Shown in pieces: positions 9,000 through 16,520 of a stretch of DNA of 64,000 nt. The translations under genes were made by a program, and so were the position numbers. Each line of letters opens with the position of its first letter. The first letter of the stretch is position 1. Under the pieces are notes generated by a model, which saw nothing but the letters and a program-made list of their open reading frames with translations, was not told where the DNA came from and ran no database searches. The stretch comes from Rhizobium sp. 18055 (GTDB lineage: Bacteria > Pseudomonadota > Alphaproteobacteria > Rhizobiales > Rhizobiaceae). The stretch spans positions 1 through 64,000 of the forward strand of contig NZ_CACSKD010000001.1 of the NCBI RefSeq assembly GCF_902706285.1, read 5' to 3'.

Positions 9000-9817
9000 T
9001 GTGCGAGAAGCACAGGGAGTTCGCACTTGGCCACCAGTTCCCGGGTGACGCCCCCGAGGATCAATTCGCGGAGCCGCGAGTGCCCAAATCCCCCTGCGAC
9101 CAGCATATCTGCCTTCCGCTCCAGCGCTGCGGATTGAATTGCCGAGGCAACACTTTCTCCGGCCGCTTGAATTGGCACATCCTCGACCTCGAATCCCGCA
9201 TATCTCAAAGAGGCAATCAAAAGAGCGCGGTTCGGCTCGTCGATCTGCTTGTCGTCGGTAATCGAGATCACCTGCAGCTTGGCTGCGCGCGCAATGAAGA
9301 GAGTTGCACAGGAGATGGCGCGTGCTGCGGTCGCGCTGCCGTCCCAGGCAATGGCAACGGTATCGACACGACCGCAGACGCTCAACGTTGGAAAGAGCAC
9401 GAGCGGGCGCCCGCTTCCGAAGAGAAGTGTCTCGGAGAGCTGCCGTGTAACCTCGCAAGCCTCGACGATCGACAAGTCGTGAACCCTGGATATCCCGGCA
9501 AAGGAATCATACACATATGGCTCCTTTGTCTCGAAGCTGTGTACTCTCATCTTGACCTCGGTCTTGGAGGAAGCATCGGCTATGTAGCTTTGCAGCGACG
9601 AGCCACTGTTGCGGCTGTAGGCCTCGGCTTCTGCCCTCCAGCTATCGACGTCGATCAAGGTGGGGAAGGGCTGATGGATGGGGGGCACCCGCACCTGCGG
9701 GATACTGGCGACAATATCGGCGCCGTGCTGCCGGGCGAGATCGATCGCGTTGTCGATGATGGTGAACGAGCTGGCGTCGGGATAAGTCGATAGCGGAAGA
9801 TGGAACTGCGGCTTCAT
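8996..9817 (-). CDS. Universal stress protein, two UspA-like domains
   Basis: A 273-residue protein. The C-terminal half is a clear UspA domain (VDTVAIAWDGSATAARAI at its start, GGFGHSRLRELILGGVTREL at the nucleotide loop). The N-terminal half is a diverged copy. The ATG at 9817 is chosen over upstream in-frame starts because AGGAGG lies five bases before it. The longer open frame runs into the divergent gene. It probably helps survival under low oxygen or energy stress together with the usp at 5751. Its promoter region contains a FixK-like box (9875-9888) shared with the divergent flavoprotein gene. Confidence 0.88.
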   Translation of the reverse strand: MKPQFHLPLSTYPDASSFTIIDNAIDLARQHGADIVASIPQVRVPPIHQPFPTLIDVDSWRAEAEAYSRNSGSSLQSYIADASSKTEVKMRVHSFETKEPYVYDSFAGISRVHDLSIVEACEVTRQLSETLLFGSGRPLVLFPTLSVCGRVDTVAIAWDGSATAARAISCATLFIARAAKLQVISITDDKQIDEPNRALLIASLRYAGFEVEDVPIQAAGESVASAIQSAALERKADMLVAGGFGHSRLRELILGGVTRELVAKCELPVLLAH

Positions 9818-9874
9818 GCTTGCCTCCTGTGGCTGGAACTCTCCTTCATCATGCGTATCAAGCGAAACTCCGCA

Positions 9875-9888
9875 TTGCGCTTGATCAA
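9875..9888. promoter_or_regulatory. FixK/FNR-like box between usp and the PPOX gene
   Basis: TTGCGCTTGATCAA keeps the full right half-site ATCAA and three of five bases in the left half. Toward the plus strand, TATCAT at 9910-9915 is centred exactly 31 bases from the box centre. Toward the minus strand, CATGAT (plus 9848-9853) is also at 31 bases. The symmetric spacing suggests one activator site serving both divergent genes. Confidence 0.6.
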
Positions 9889-9950
9889 GGCGGCTTCGCA
9901 CGGAGCGCCTATCATCATTCATGCCTTCATTAGAAACGGGGAGTATGGCC

Positions 9951-10409
9951 ATGACGATGACGCTGAGGGAGATCAATCCCGCCGAATGCTACGGCATCCT
10001 TGAAAAAGCACGTTTCGGCCATCTCGCGTGCTGCAAGGACGGACAGCCCTATATCGCGGCGATCTACTTCGCCTTTTCCGGCGGCACCGCCTACAGCTTC
10101 ACGATGCCGGGCAAGAAGCTGGACTGGATGCGGGCAAATGACAAAGTCTGCCTTCATGTCGATCAGCGCCTGGTGGGCGGGGGGTGGACGAGCGTCGTTG
10201 TCGAAGGCCGCTTCGAAGAGTTCCCGGACAGCGAAACCTGGCGGAACGAACGGTTGCACGCATGGTCGCTCTTGCAGGCGCACACGGACTGGTGGGAAAT
10301 CGGCTCGATGAAACCGCACGAGCTGCCGATGCTCACAGAGTCGCCCCATGTCTTCTACGGGATCGCCGTCACCAGCGTATCCGGACGAGGTGCCGCCAAG
10401 ATGGACTGA
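9951..10409 (+). CDS. Pyridoxamine 5'-phosphate oxidase-family (PPOX-fold) flavin-binding protein
   Basis: A 152-residue split-beta-barrel protein of the PPOX/NimA-like family. The N-terminus (AECYGILEKARFGHLACCKDGQPYI) and the following YFAFSGGTAYSFT strand are typical of short proteins that bind FMN, F420 or heme rather than of true PdxH. The start at 9951 is used because GGGGAG lies about eight bases upstream; ATG at 9945 is too close to that site. Such genes are recurrent members of FNR/FixK regulons. The substrate is unknown. It converges with the fixL-like gene. Confidence 0.85.
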   Translation: MTMTLREINPAECYGILEKARFGHLACCKDGQPYIAAIYFAFSGGTAYSFTMPGKKLDWMRANDKVCLHVDQRLVGGGWTSVVVEGRFEEFPDSETWRNERLHAWSLLQAHTDWWEIGSMKPHELPMLTESPHVFYGIAVTSVSGRGAAKMD

Positions 10410-10612
10410 TTGTTTCGGGCGGCCTCGTCAGTCTGCAGGGACGCCGGCTGATGCATCAGAGGTGTCCGCGAAACGTGGATTGATGTCGTTGGGGGCTCAG
10501 TTTGATGGTGAGGGTACCGCGTGGTCGGCTCCTGGGAATCGACGGGCTCGACGAGCCCTGACGGTCGGGCGCTCCCGTGTGCAATATTGTTTTTCTCTAA
10601 GATGCGGTCCAA
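10410..10612. other. Convergent intergenic stretch with one hairpin
   Basis: 203 bases between two converging genes. The only structure I see is a GGGCTC-GAC-GAGCCC hairpin at 10544-10558 with a T-run (GTTTTTCT) some 30 bases later, possibly a terminator for the PPOX gene. No convincing coding frame. Confidence 0.4.
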
Positions 10613-12532
10613 TCACGGGTGTTGCTCGACGTTGTTCGGACCGAGCAGCAACCTCAGGCGGATCGACATCTCCGATGCCGTGTATGGTTTCTTCAGCCAG
10701 CCGGCGCCTGCCTCGATCTCCTTTTCAGCGGCATGCGGTTCGGAGAAGCCGGAGGTCAGCAGAATCTTCACCTGCGGCCAGCGCCCGCGGACCTTACGCG
10801 CCAGTTCGTCGCCGTTCATGCCCGGCATCGCAACGTCCGTGAACAGGAGGGCGACCGCGTTGTCGGCCTCCAGTTCCTTCAGGGCGTCGAACCCGTTCGA
10901 AGCTTCGATCACGGAATATCCGAGTGTCAGGAGCCGGCTTACGGTTACCTGCCTAACTCTTGCGTCGTCCTCGACAACCAGGATGGTCTCGACGCCAGGA
11001 GCGAGCACGTTGTTGGAGACCGGCTCTCGCCCTTTGGCGCTGTCGGCATTGTCGATACGCGGCAGGAAGAGGCGCACGGTCGTCCCCTGGCTGGGTTCAC
11101 TGTATAGCTGCAGGTGACCGGACGACTGTTTGGCAAAGCCGTAGACCATGCTGAGGCCGAGGCCCGTTCCCGAACCTGTCGGCTTTGTCGTGAAGAACGG
11201 TTCGAAAGCGCGCTCGAGCACGTCTGATGTCATCCCGGTGCCTGTGTCCGCAACCGAGATCAGCACATACCGGCCGGGCCGGATGGCCGGATACATGCCG
11301 GCATAGTCGGTGTCGATCTCGACGCCGGATATCTCGATCGTCAGACGGCCGCCGCCCGGCATCGCGTCCCTAGCATTGATCGAAAGGTTGAGAAGCGCGC
11401 TCTGCAACTGCGCCTTGTCCACCATGGCGCTCAACCGTCTTCCGGGGATGATCGTCCGAAGCTCGACGGATTCTCCAAGCGATCGCTGGACCAGGTCGGA
11501 AAACTCGCCAAGAAGCGCGCCGACGTCGATCACGGTCGGCGCGAGCGCCTGTCGGCGACCGAAAGCGAGCAGTTGCGATGTGAGCCGCGCGCCGTCGTCG
11601 GCCGCCGATTGCGCTTCGCGCAAAAGAGACAGCTGCCCGGGTTCGTCAAGGCGGGTTTCCAGCATCTCGAGATTTCCGCTGATGACTGCAAGGAGATTGT
11701 TGAAGTCGTGGGCGAGGCCTCCGGTCAACTGTCCGACTGCTTCCATCTTTTGTGCCTGCCGCAGTTCGCCCTCGATACGATGGCGGCTGGTCAGATCCCG
11801 GATGAAGCCCGTGAAGATGCGCTTGTCGCCTGCGATGGCCTCGCCGACCGACAGCTCCATCGGGAAGGTCGCACCACTCTTCTTCAGGCCGACGACGACG
11901 CGTCCGTAACCGATGATCCGGCGTCGTCCCGTCTGCAGGTAGGAGCCGAGATAGCCGTCATGCGCTTCCCTGTCCGGTGAGGGCATCAGCATGGAGACGT
12001 TCTGTCCGATCACCTCACTTGCCACGTATCCGAACAATTTCTCCGCTGCCGTGCTGAAGGACGCGATCAGACCCTTGTCGTCGATGACGATCATGGCATC
12101 GGGTACCGTGGCAAGAATGGACTGAAGATGCGCCTGCCGCTCTCGCAGTTCGTCTTGAATCTCCTGCATGACGGTTACGTCGCTGTTCGACTGGACGATA
12201 AGCGTATCCGGATCTGCGAGGTCGAGAACAGTCCACCGTGTCATGATTGCCAGCCGGACCCCATCCTTGCGACGGTGCGACACCTGTCCGGTCCAGCAAC
12301 CCTTTTCTCTGACAACGCTTCGAAGTTTGTCGATGCTCACCGGAAAGCGCGTTTCAAGCAGGTCATGCACCACTTTCCCAACAGCCTCGGCAACGGTCCA
12401 CCCGTACAGCCGCTCGCAGCCCGAGGTCCAGCGCTGGATGACGCCGTCGAAGCCGTGGAAAATCAGGTTGGCCCCATCGAACATGCGGACGATCCGGTCC
12501 ACGTCGGTCTCACTGGTAGCGTCTTCCAGCAT
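10613..12532 (-). CDS. Hybrid FixL-like oxygen-sensor histidine kinase (PAS-PAS(heme)-HisKA-HATPase-REC)
   Basis: A 639-residue soluble hybrid kinase. PAS 1 spans about residues 15-125. PAS 2, about 135-250, resembles the FixL heme domain: His191 in EAHDGY sits where FixL has its proximal heme ligand, and Arg211 in IIGYGR where FixL has the oxygen-signalling arginine. The HisKA H-box is H275 in LAHDFNNLL. ATPase motifs DTGTGM and [12 protein letters not shown] follow. A receiver domain with [11 protein letters not shown] closes the protein. No membrane segments are seen. The ATG at 12532 is chosen for AGGAG six bases upstream; GTG at 12553 is the alternative. It overlaps the fixK-like gene by 23 bases, so the two are cotranscribed. 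The receiver makes it a hybrid FixL, which in Rhizobium etli signals to FxkR rather than FixJ. Confidence 0.88.
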   Translation of the reverse strand: MLEDATSETDVDRIVRMFDGANLIFHGFDGVIQRWTSGCERLYGWTVAEAVGKVVHDLLETRFPVSIDKLRSVVREKGCWTGQVSHRRKDGVRLAIMTRWTVLDLADPDTLIVQSNSDVTVMQEIQDELRERQAHLQSILATVPDAMIVIDDKGLIASFSTAAEKLFGYVASEVIGQNVSMLMPSPDREAHDGYLGSYLQTGRRRIIGYGRVVVGLKKSGATFPMELSVGEAIAGDKRIFTGFIRDLTSRHRIEGELRQAQKMEAVGQLTGGLAHDFNNLLAVISGNLEMLETRLDEPGQLSLLREAQSAADDGARLTSQLLAFGRRQALAPTVIDVGALLGEFSDLVQRSLGESVELRTIIPGRRLSAMVDKAQLQSALLNLSINARDAMPGGGRLTIEISGVEIDTDYAGMYPAIRPGRYVLISVADTGTGMTSDVLERAFEPFFTTKPTGSGTGLGLSMVYGFAKQSSGHLQLYSEPSQGTTVRLFLPRIDNADSAKGREPVSNNVLAPGVETILVVEDDARVRQVTVSRLLTLGYSVIEASNGFDALKELEADNAVALLFTDVAMPGMNGDELARKVRGRWPQVKILLTSGFSEPHAAEKEIEAGAGWLKKPYTASEMSIRLRLLLGPNNVEQHP

Positions 12533-13244
12533 GGCGGTCTCCTGCGCCTCCACCTTCGACGGCGTCTTCGGCGTACTCGTCGGCGCTGCGGGCCAATTCC
12601 GACCGGCTTATAACCTTGAACTGATGCTTTTCCGCTGGCAAGAGAACACCCTTCGCAACCAGTTTGGTGAGCGTTCTGGAAACGGTTTCGATCGTCATGC
12701 CGAGATGGTCTGCTATGTCGGCACGGACCATCGGAAGGTGAATTGTCCGGCCATCCGGGCTCTGCGTCTTTTCAAGCCGCTGCAGCAAGAAGCTGCAGAC
12801 CCGTTGCTGCGCGTTCTTGTGGGAGAGCAGCAGCATATGGTCTTGTCCTGCGGAGATTTCGTCGCGAAGATGCGACAGAAGTTGAGGTCTGAATTCCGGG
12901 ACAAGCTGCAGTTCCGCCTCCAGCATACGCTTGCCCATCCTGCTAAAAACGACCTCGTCGATGGCCTCGGCGCTGAACATGTAGCGGTTGCGGAAGGATA
13001 GTCCGACAAGGTCCCCCGTCCCGAGAAACCCGATGATCAGGCGGCGGCCGTCTGGAAGAAATCGACATATGCGTACATTGCCGCTTACGATGGAAAACAC
13101 GTGCCGGGCGGCATCGCCATCGAAGAAGATCGTGCTTCCTGCCGTTGCCGTCTCGGTGGCCTGACGCAGGAACAACGGCGCGAAGTCGATTGATTGATGC
13201 ACCAGTGGCTGTGCGATTTCGTGGATGTTTGATACCGCCAACAT
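12510..13244 (-). CDS. fixK: FixK-like CRP/FNR-family transcription activator
   Basis: A 244-residue CRP/FNR protein. The cyclic-nucleotide-binding-like barrel covers about residues 20-140, a long dimer helix follows, and the C-terminal helix-turn-helix reads RADIADHLGMTIETVSRTL, where E-SR contacts the TTGA half-site. The N-terminus lacks the cysteine cluster of FNR/FnrN, so it should not sense oxygen through an iron-sulfur cluster. This fits FixK, whose level is set by FixL signalling. The start at 13244 begins the conserved domain; the frame stays open far upstream only as an antisense shadow of the divergent regulator. It is the probable activator acting at the TTGAY-N4-RTCAA boxes found nearby. 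Confidence 0.88.
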   Translation of the reverse strand: MLAVSNIHEIAQPLVHQSIDFAPLFLRQATETATAGSTIFFDGDAARHVFSIVSGNVRICRFLPDGRRLIIGFLGTGDLVGLSFRNRYMFSAEAIDEVVFSRMGKRMLEAELQLVPEFRPQLLSHLRDEISAGQDHMLLLSHKNAQQRVCSFLLQRLEKTQSPDGRTIHLPMVRADIADHLGMTIETVSRTLTKLVAKGVLLPAEKHQFKVISRSELARSADEYAEDAVEGGGAGDRHAGRRYQ

Positions 13245-13334
13245 GCCCTCACTCCCGTGGATTTTCCCATGGGCGGCAGTTGACTGAATGTTGATGACAC
13301 AGGAACGCGAGGGGCGTAATAGTTGGTGCGATTT

Positions 13335-13350
13335 TGTAACAATTCGCAAC
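13335..13350 (-). promoter_or_regulatory. K-box-like element for an FxkR-type regulator upstream of fixK
   Basis: Read toward fixK the sequence is GTTGCG-AATT-GTTACA. The FxkR K-box reported for Rhizobium etli fixK promoters is, as I recall it, GTTACA-N4-GTTACA. The second half matches 6/6 and the first 4/6 with the exact 4-base spacer. It lies about 90-105 bases upstream of the fixK start and ends 18 bases before the start of the divergent response-regulator gene, so it could also mediate autoregulation. Confidence 0.6.
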
Positions 13351-13367
13351 AACCAAAGAACGCGTCG

Positions 13368-14111
13368 ATGACACTCGGCACCGTCAGGCGAACTCGCATA
13401 CTTGTCGTGGACGATGATGTCCGGATTCAGCGAATGCTCGTGCAGTATCTCGGCGACCAAGGTTTCGACGTCGATGCTGTTTCCAGCAGTTCGCAGATGC
13501 GTGCGAAGATGGCGGGCGCGCGCTTTGACGTGATCCTGCTCGACCTCGTCCTGCCGGGCGACAGTGATGGACTGCAACTCGCCAGGGAGATACGGGCCTG
13601 CGCGGACGTTCCCATCATCATGCTTTCGGGCCACGACGACGTCATGGACCGGGTTGTCGGGCTCGAGATGGGCGCCGACGACTATATCGGCAAGCCCTTC
13701 CATTTGCGGGAGGTGCTTGCTCGGGTGAGGACCGTCCTGAGGCGCAGGAGCCATTCGGGAGAGGTGGCAAGGACCGAAGGCTCCGTTCTCCGCTTTGACG
13801 GCTGGCAAGTTGACGTCGAACGCAGGGCCGTAACAAACCCGAAAGGTGGCGAGGTGGCTTTGTCGACGGGGGAATTCGACATGCTGCACGTGTTCGTGAC
13901 CCATGCGGGGCGGGTCCTTACTCGGGATATGCTGATGGATCTGACACACAAACGCACCCGTGACGGCTTCGACCGAACCATTGACGCGCTGATCGTCAGG
14001 CTCCGGCGCAAGATCGAATTGGACCCGGCCAATCCGAACCTGATCAAGTCGGTGCGCGGCGTCGGATACCTGTTCACAGCAAGGCCGGAGACGGCTTCCG
14101 GTCAATCTTGA
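13368..14111 (+). CDS. fxkR: OmpR/PhoB-family response regulator, FxkR-like
   Basis: A 247-residue response regulator. The receiver domain spans about residues 8-120, with the acidic pair VDDD near the start, phospho-acceptor Asp in ILLDLVLPG and Lys in IGKPF. A winged-helix output domain follows (about 145-240), with DRTIDALIVRLRRKIE and VRGVGYLF typical of OmpR/PhoB. It is divergent from the fixK-fixL pair. In Rhizobium etli the partner of hybrid FixL is FxkR, an OmpR-type regulator that activates fixK, so position and architecture both point to FxkR. The ATG at 13368 is used; an upstream TTG frame (13323) would cover the K-box. Its 3' end overlaps the convergent gene by 38 bases. Confidence 0.85.
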   Translation: MTLGTVRRTRILVVDDDVRIQRMLVQYLGDQGFDVDAVSSSSQMRAKMAGARFDVILLDLVLPGDSDGLQLAREIRACADVPIIMLSGHDDVMDRVVGLEMGADDYIGKPFHLREVLARVRTVLRRRSHSGEVARTEGSVLRFDGWQVDVERRAVTNPKGGEVALSTGEFDMLHVFVTHAGRVLTRDMLMDLTHKRTRDGFDRTIDALIVRLRRKIELDPANPNLIKSVRGVGYLFTARPETASGQS

Positions 14112-14517
14112 CCATGAGACCGTGGTCCCAGCGGAGAAATTTGTCCTCGTTCTCCATCTCTGCGAAATTCCTGGGAAGGTTTGTCCATACGCGCATATAT
14201 CGGCACTCCGCCGACTTCTTCCGGAGTGCCGCGAACATCTTCTCCGCAATGGCAACGTCGTCGATGACGCTTGCGGCCAGGAAAATCGGCACATCCATCA
14301 GTTCTCCTGCAACCGGATGTTTTTCGATCCGGTATGCCGCCAAGCCACGAACGTAGCCCGTCGCGTCCTCCAGCGAGATTATCAGCCATCGATGTGCGCT
14401 CGCTACCAGCTCGGCCCACTCGTCCGCGCGGAAATGGGGCTCTGCCAGGTGTATCAGGCTGTAGGCTTGAAGCGCTTTGTCGAGCCGCAGTGGATGCACG
14501 CGATATCCTCGATCCAT
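14074..14517 (-). CDS. Small GNAT-like (acetyltransferase-fold) protein
   Basis: A 147-residue protein whose order of elements resembles a GNAT fold: an N-terminal RVHPLRLDKALQAYSLIHLAEP helix, a central GYVRGLAAYRIEK strand pair, then DVPIFLAASVIDDVAIAEKMFAAL. The acetyl-CoA loop is not clear, so enzymatic activity is uncertain. The ATG at 14517 has GGAGGAT about nine bases upstream. A near-consensus FixK box lies about 60 bases upstream, linking it to the oxygen-response genes. Its last 38 bases lie antisense to the end of the FxkR-like gene. Confidence 0.7.
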   Translation of the reverse strand: MDRGYRVHPLRLDKALQAYSLIHLAEPHFRADEWAELVASAHRWLIISLEDATGYVRGLAAYRIEKHPVAGELMDVPIFLAASVIDDVAIAEKMFAALRKKSAECRYMRVWTNLPRNFAEMENEDKFLRWDHGLMVKIDRKPSPALL

Positions 14518-14570
14518 CGGAGATCCTCCCGTTTGGACCGTCACGATGTGGGATTCCCCGAATTGGGTCA

Positions 14571-14584
14571 TTGTCCTAGGTCAA
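14571..14584 (-). promoter_or_regulatory. FixK/FNR-like box upstream of the GNAT-like gene
   Basis: Read toward the gene at 14517 the site is TTGAC-CTAG-GACAA, nine of ten matches to TTGAY-N4-RTCAA. Its centre is 60 bases from the start codon, close to the distances seen at the usp genes. The -10 region at 31 bases is weak (CATCGT). Confidence 0.55.
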
Positions 14585-14849
14585 GATCCGGAATCTTTGC
14601 TGAAGCCGGCAGGTGGCCCGCTCTCCTGTCGTGGGCGCGGATCGCGGCGACGCCCACGTCGACACGCGACATTCGACCCATGCCCAGAAGCGCACTTCCA
14701 GAACGGCATCGTTGTGCTTTCCTCTGAGAAGGCGCTCGACGATTTCCTTTGCGGGCGCAGCAGCGTACGCTGGGAGAGCTGTCGAGCGTCAGATGCGCGG
14801 CAGCCCGGTCCCGGCATTGTTCTGAAGCTTGCCCCCTCTGAACACGCCC

Positions 14850-14863
14850 TTGACCTGTGTCAA
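14850..14863 (+). promoter_or_regulatory. FixK/FNR-type box of the acetate kinase-phosphoketolase operon
   Basis: TTGACCTGTGTCAA is a perfect TTGAC-N4-GTCAA palindrome. A GATAGAT element (14884-14890) is centred about 31 bases downstream, the class II spacing. The predicted start point near 14898 gives a leader of about 125 bases before the first gene at 15023. Confidence 0.72.
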
Positions 14864-15022
14864 GGCAGGGTCGCTCGCGGTGGGATAGATTGCCTGGAAA
14901 CCGATAGGAGGACCGTCTGAAGTCCACAGCGGAGGAGAACGGCCGCGCAGTCGTGCCGCGTGGGCTGCAACGGACGCTAGACCCGGATGCCAGTTTTCAT
15001 CCCGACATAAGGAAAGACAACG

Positions 15023-15346
15023 ATGCTGTTCATGGATCGTGACTTCAAGCGGGGCGGCGAACGCTTCGCGATCCCGACGCAGGGCGAAGTGGAAGGCAAG
15101 TTGGTCGTCCTGGAAGTCGTCGCGGTCACCTGTCTTCGGGGCGCTGTGGCTTCGAACGACGAATTCGAGACTGCAAGGTTGAAAAAGGAAGTGTTCCGTG
15201 TGCTGAGAGAGCGATGCGCGGTCTTCCACCTCTCGCCGGAAGACGAGGCGGCAGCCATGGACTATGCCGACGAGTTCTTCGAGGCAGCGAAGACCGAGGC
15301 GCAGAAGTCTGGCACGGCACCCTCTGGGACCTCGGGCAATGGATAG
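15023..15346 (+). CDS. Small protein of unknown function leading the ackA-xfp operon
   Basis: A 107-residue soluble protein that I do not recognise. The N-terminal half is strand-rich (RFAIPTQGEVEGKLVVLEVVAVTCLRGAV), and the C-terminal half is helical and acidic (DEAAAMDYADEFFEAAKTEAQ). An alternative ATG lies at 15032. It follows a FixK-type promoter and its stop lies inside the acetate kinase start region (eight-base overlap), so it is translationally coupled to ackA. A regulatory or assembly role for the kinase or phosphoketolase is possible but is only inferred from position. Confidence 0.7.
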   Translation: MLFMDRDFKRGGERFAIPTQGEVEGKLVVLEVVAVTCLRGAVASNDEFETARLKKEVFRVLRERCAVFHLSPEDEAAAMDYADEFFEAAKTEAQKSGTAPSGTSGNG

Positions 15347-16511
15347 GATCGCCGTTACGTTCAACGCCGGATCGTCCAGCCTCAAGATCGGCATCTTCAG
15401 GCTGGAGGAGGGGCGGGCTCTCCGGCTCGGCGGCGGGACCGCGACGCTCGGCGACGAGCCGCAGTTCGCCTACCGGATTGCTGCCAAGGACGCGGTGGTC
15501 GATCTGACATCCGGCGCCGGGATCGATGGCCGGCTTGTGTCGCAAGCCTTGGGGTGCCTTGTTCCAAAGGGGTGCGACCCTGTCGTTGCCGGTCACCGCA
15601 TCGTGCATGGCGGCCAGGTCTTCAATGGCCCGATCCTTTTGGATGCGGATGCGGTCGGAAGGATTGCACATCTGAGGCATTTGGCGCCGATCCATCTTCC
15701 GCCGGCACTCGAGATCATCCGTGCGGTGCGGGAGGCGTATCCGGACATGCCGCAGACGGCATCGTTCGACACGGCGTTTCATTCGTCGCAGAGCAGCCTT
15801 GCCACGCGGCTCGCGATTCCAGCAGACCTGCACGACGCCGGCATCCGCCGATACGGCTTCCATGGCCTTTCCTACAAGTACGTCTCCGACGAGATCAGGA
15901 AGCACGACCCCGACCTGGCCGGTGGGCGCGTCATCTGCGCACATCTTGGCAGCGGCGCGAGCCTATGCGGCATGGTTGATGGTGTAAGTATCGATACCAG
16001 CATGGGCTTTTCCGCTCTCGATGGAATCCCGATGGCAACGCGGCCGGGCGCGCTCGATCCCGGCGTCGTCATCCACCTGCTTCGCAATGATTACCGCGAT
16101 GCTGATGGGCTTGAGAACTTTCTCTACCACCAGTGCGGGCTGCTCGGCGTTTCTGGGATCAGCGGAGACGTGCGCACCCTGATCGATGATTTCCACCCTG
16201 CGGCGAAGGAGGCTATCGACCTCTTCTGTTTCAGGATCGCCGGCGAGACGGGCAGGCTTGCGGTCTCTCTCGGCGGCGTGGACGCCATTGTCTTTACCGC
16301 TGGTATCGGCGAGCATCAGCCGGAGATCCGCAAGGGCGTGGCGCGCCATCTGGCATGGATGGGCCTTTCATTGAGCGAGGCTGCGAACAAAGCCAATGCA
16401 ACCGTGATCAGCACAAGAGACAGCAAAATAGCAGCCCTCGTTATCCCCACGGACGAGGAGCAGGTCATCGCCGACGAGGCGGTCAGCATCGTCAGCCGGC
16501 ACAAGCTTTGA
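15339..16511 (+). CDS. ackA: Acetate kinase
   Basis: A 390-residue ASKHA-fold kinase converting acetyl phosphate and ADP to acetate and ATP. The N-terminal FNAGSSSLK motif, the GHRIVHGG segment, the GFHGLSYKYV motif, HLGSGASLCG and the C-terminal FTAGIGEHQPEIR segment are all present, in the family order. The ATG at 15339 is chosen because the protein then begins directly before FNAGSSSLK; it overlaps the preceding small gene by eight bases. The phosphoketolase gene starts nine bases after the stop, so the pair forms a complete route from xylulose-5-P to acetate plus ATP. Confidence 0.93.
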   Translation: MDRIAVTFNAGSSSLKIGIFRLEEGRALRLGGGTATLGDEPQFAYRIAAKDAVVDLTSGAGIDGRLVSQALGCLVPKGCDPVVAGHRIVHGGQVFNGPILLDADAVGRIAHLRHLAPIHLPPALEIIRAVREAYPDMPQTASFDTAFHSSQSSLATRLAIPADLHDAGIRRYGFHGLSYKYVSDEIRKHDPDLAGGRVICAHLGSGASLCGMVDGVSIDTSMGFSALDGIPMATRPGALDPGVVIHLLRNDYRDADGLENFLYHQCGLLGVSGISGDVRTLIDDFHPAAKEAIDLFCFRIAGETGRLAVSLGGVDAIVFTAGIGEHQPEIRKGVARHLAWMGLSLSEAANKANATVISTRDSKIAALVIPTDEEQVIADEAVSIVSRHKL

Positions 16512-16520
16512 GGATGGAAC

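Larger units (their letters stand above)
14518..15022. other. 505-base regulatory gap with two FixK-type boxes
   Basis: I see no supported gene here. Open frames on both strands are short, arginine-rich and lack good ribosome-binding sites. The stretch contains the two FixK-like boxes listed separately and a long leader for the acetate kinase operon. A decayed gene or a small RNA cannot be excluded between 14,600 and 14,840. Confidence 0.5.

Noticed and set aside
12510..14294. A 594-residue minus-strand frame that extends the fixK-like protein across the divergent regulator.
   Set aside because: The added part is antisense to the FxkR-like gene, rich in Arg/His with no domain. The CRP/FNR fold starts cleanly at 13244.
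14568..14927. Short frames on both strands between the acetyltransferase-like gene and the acetate kinase operon.
   Set aside because: Arg-rich translations, no good start sites, and they would cover the FixK-type boxes.
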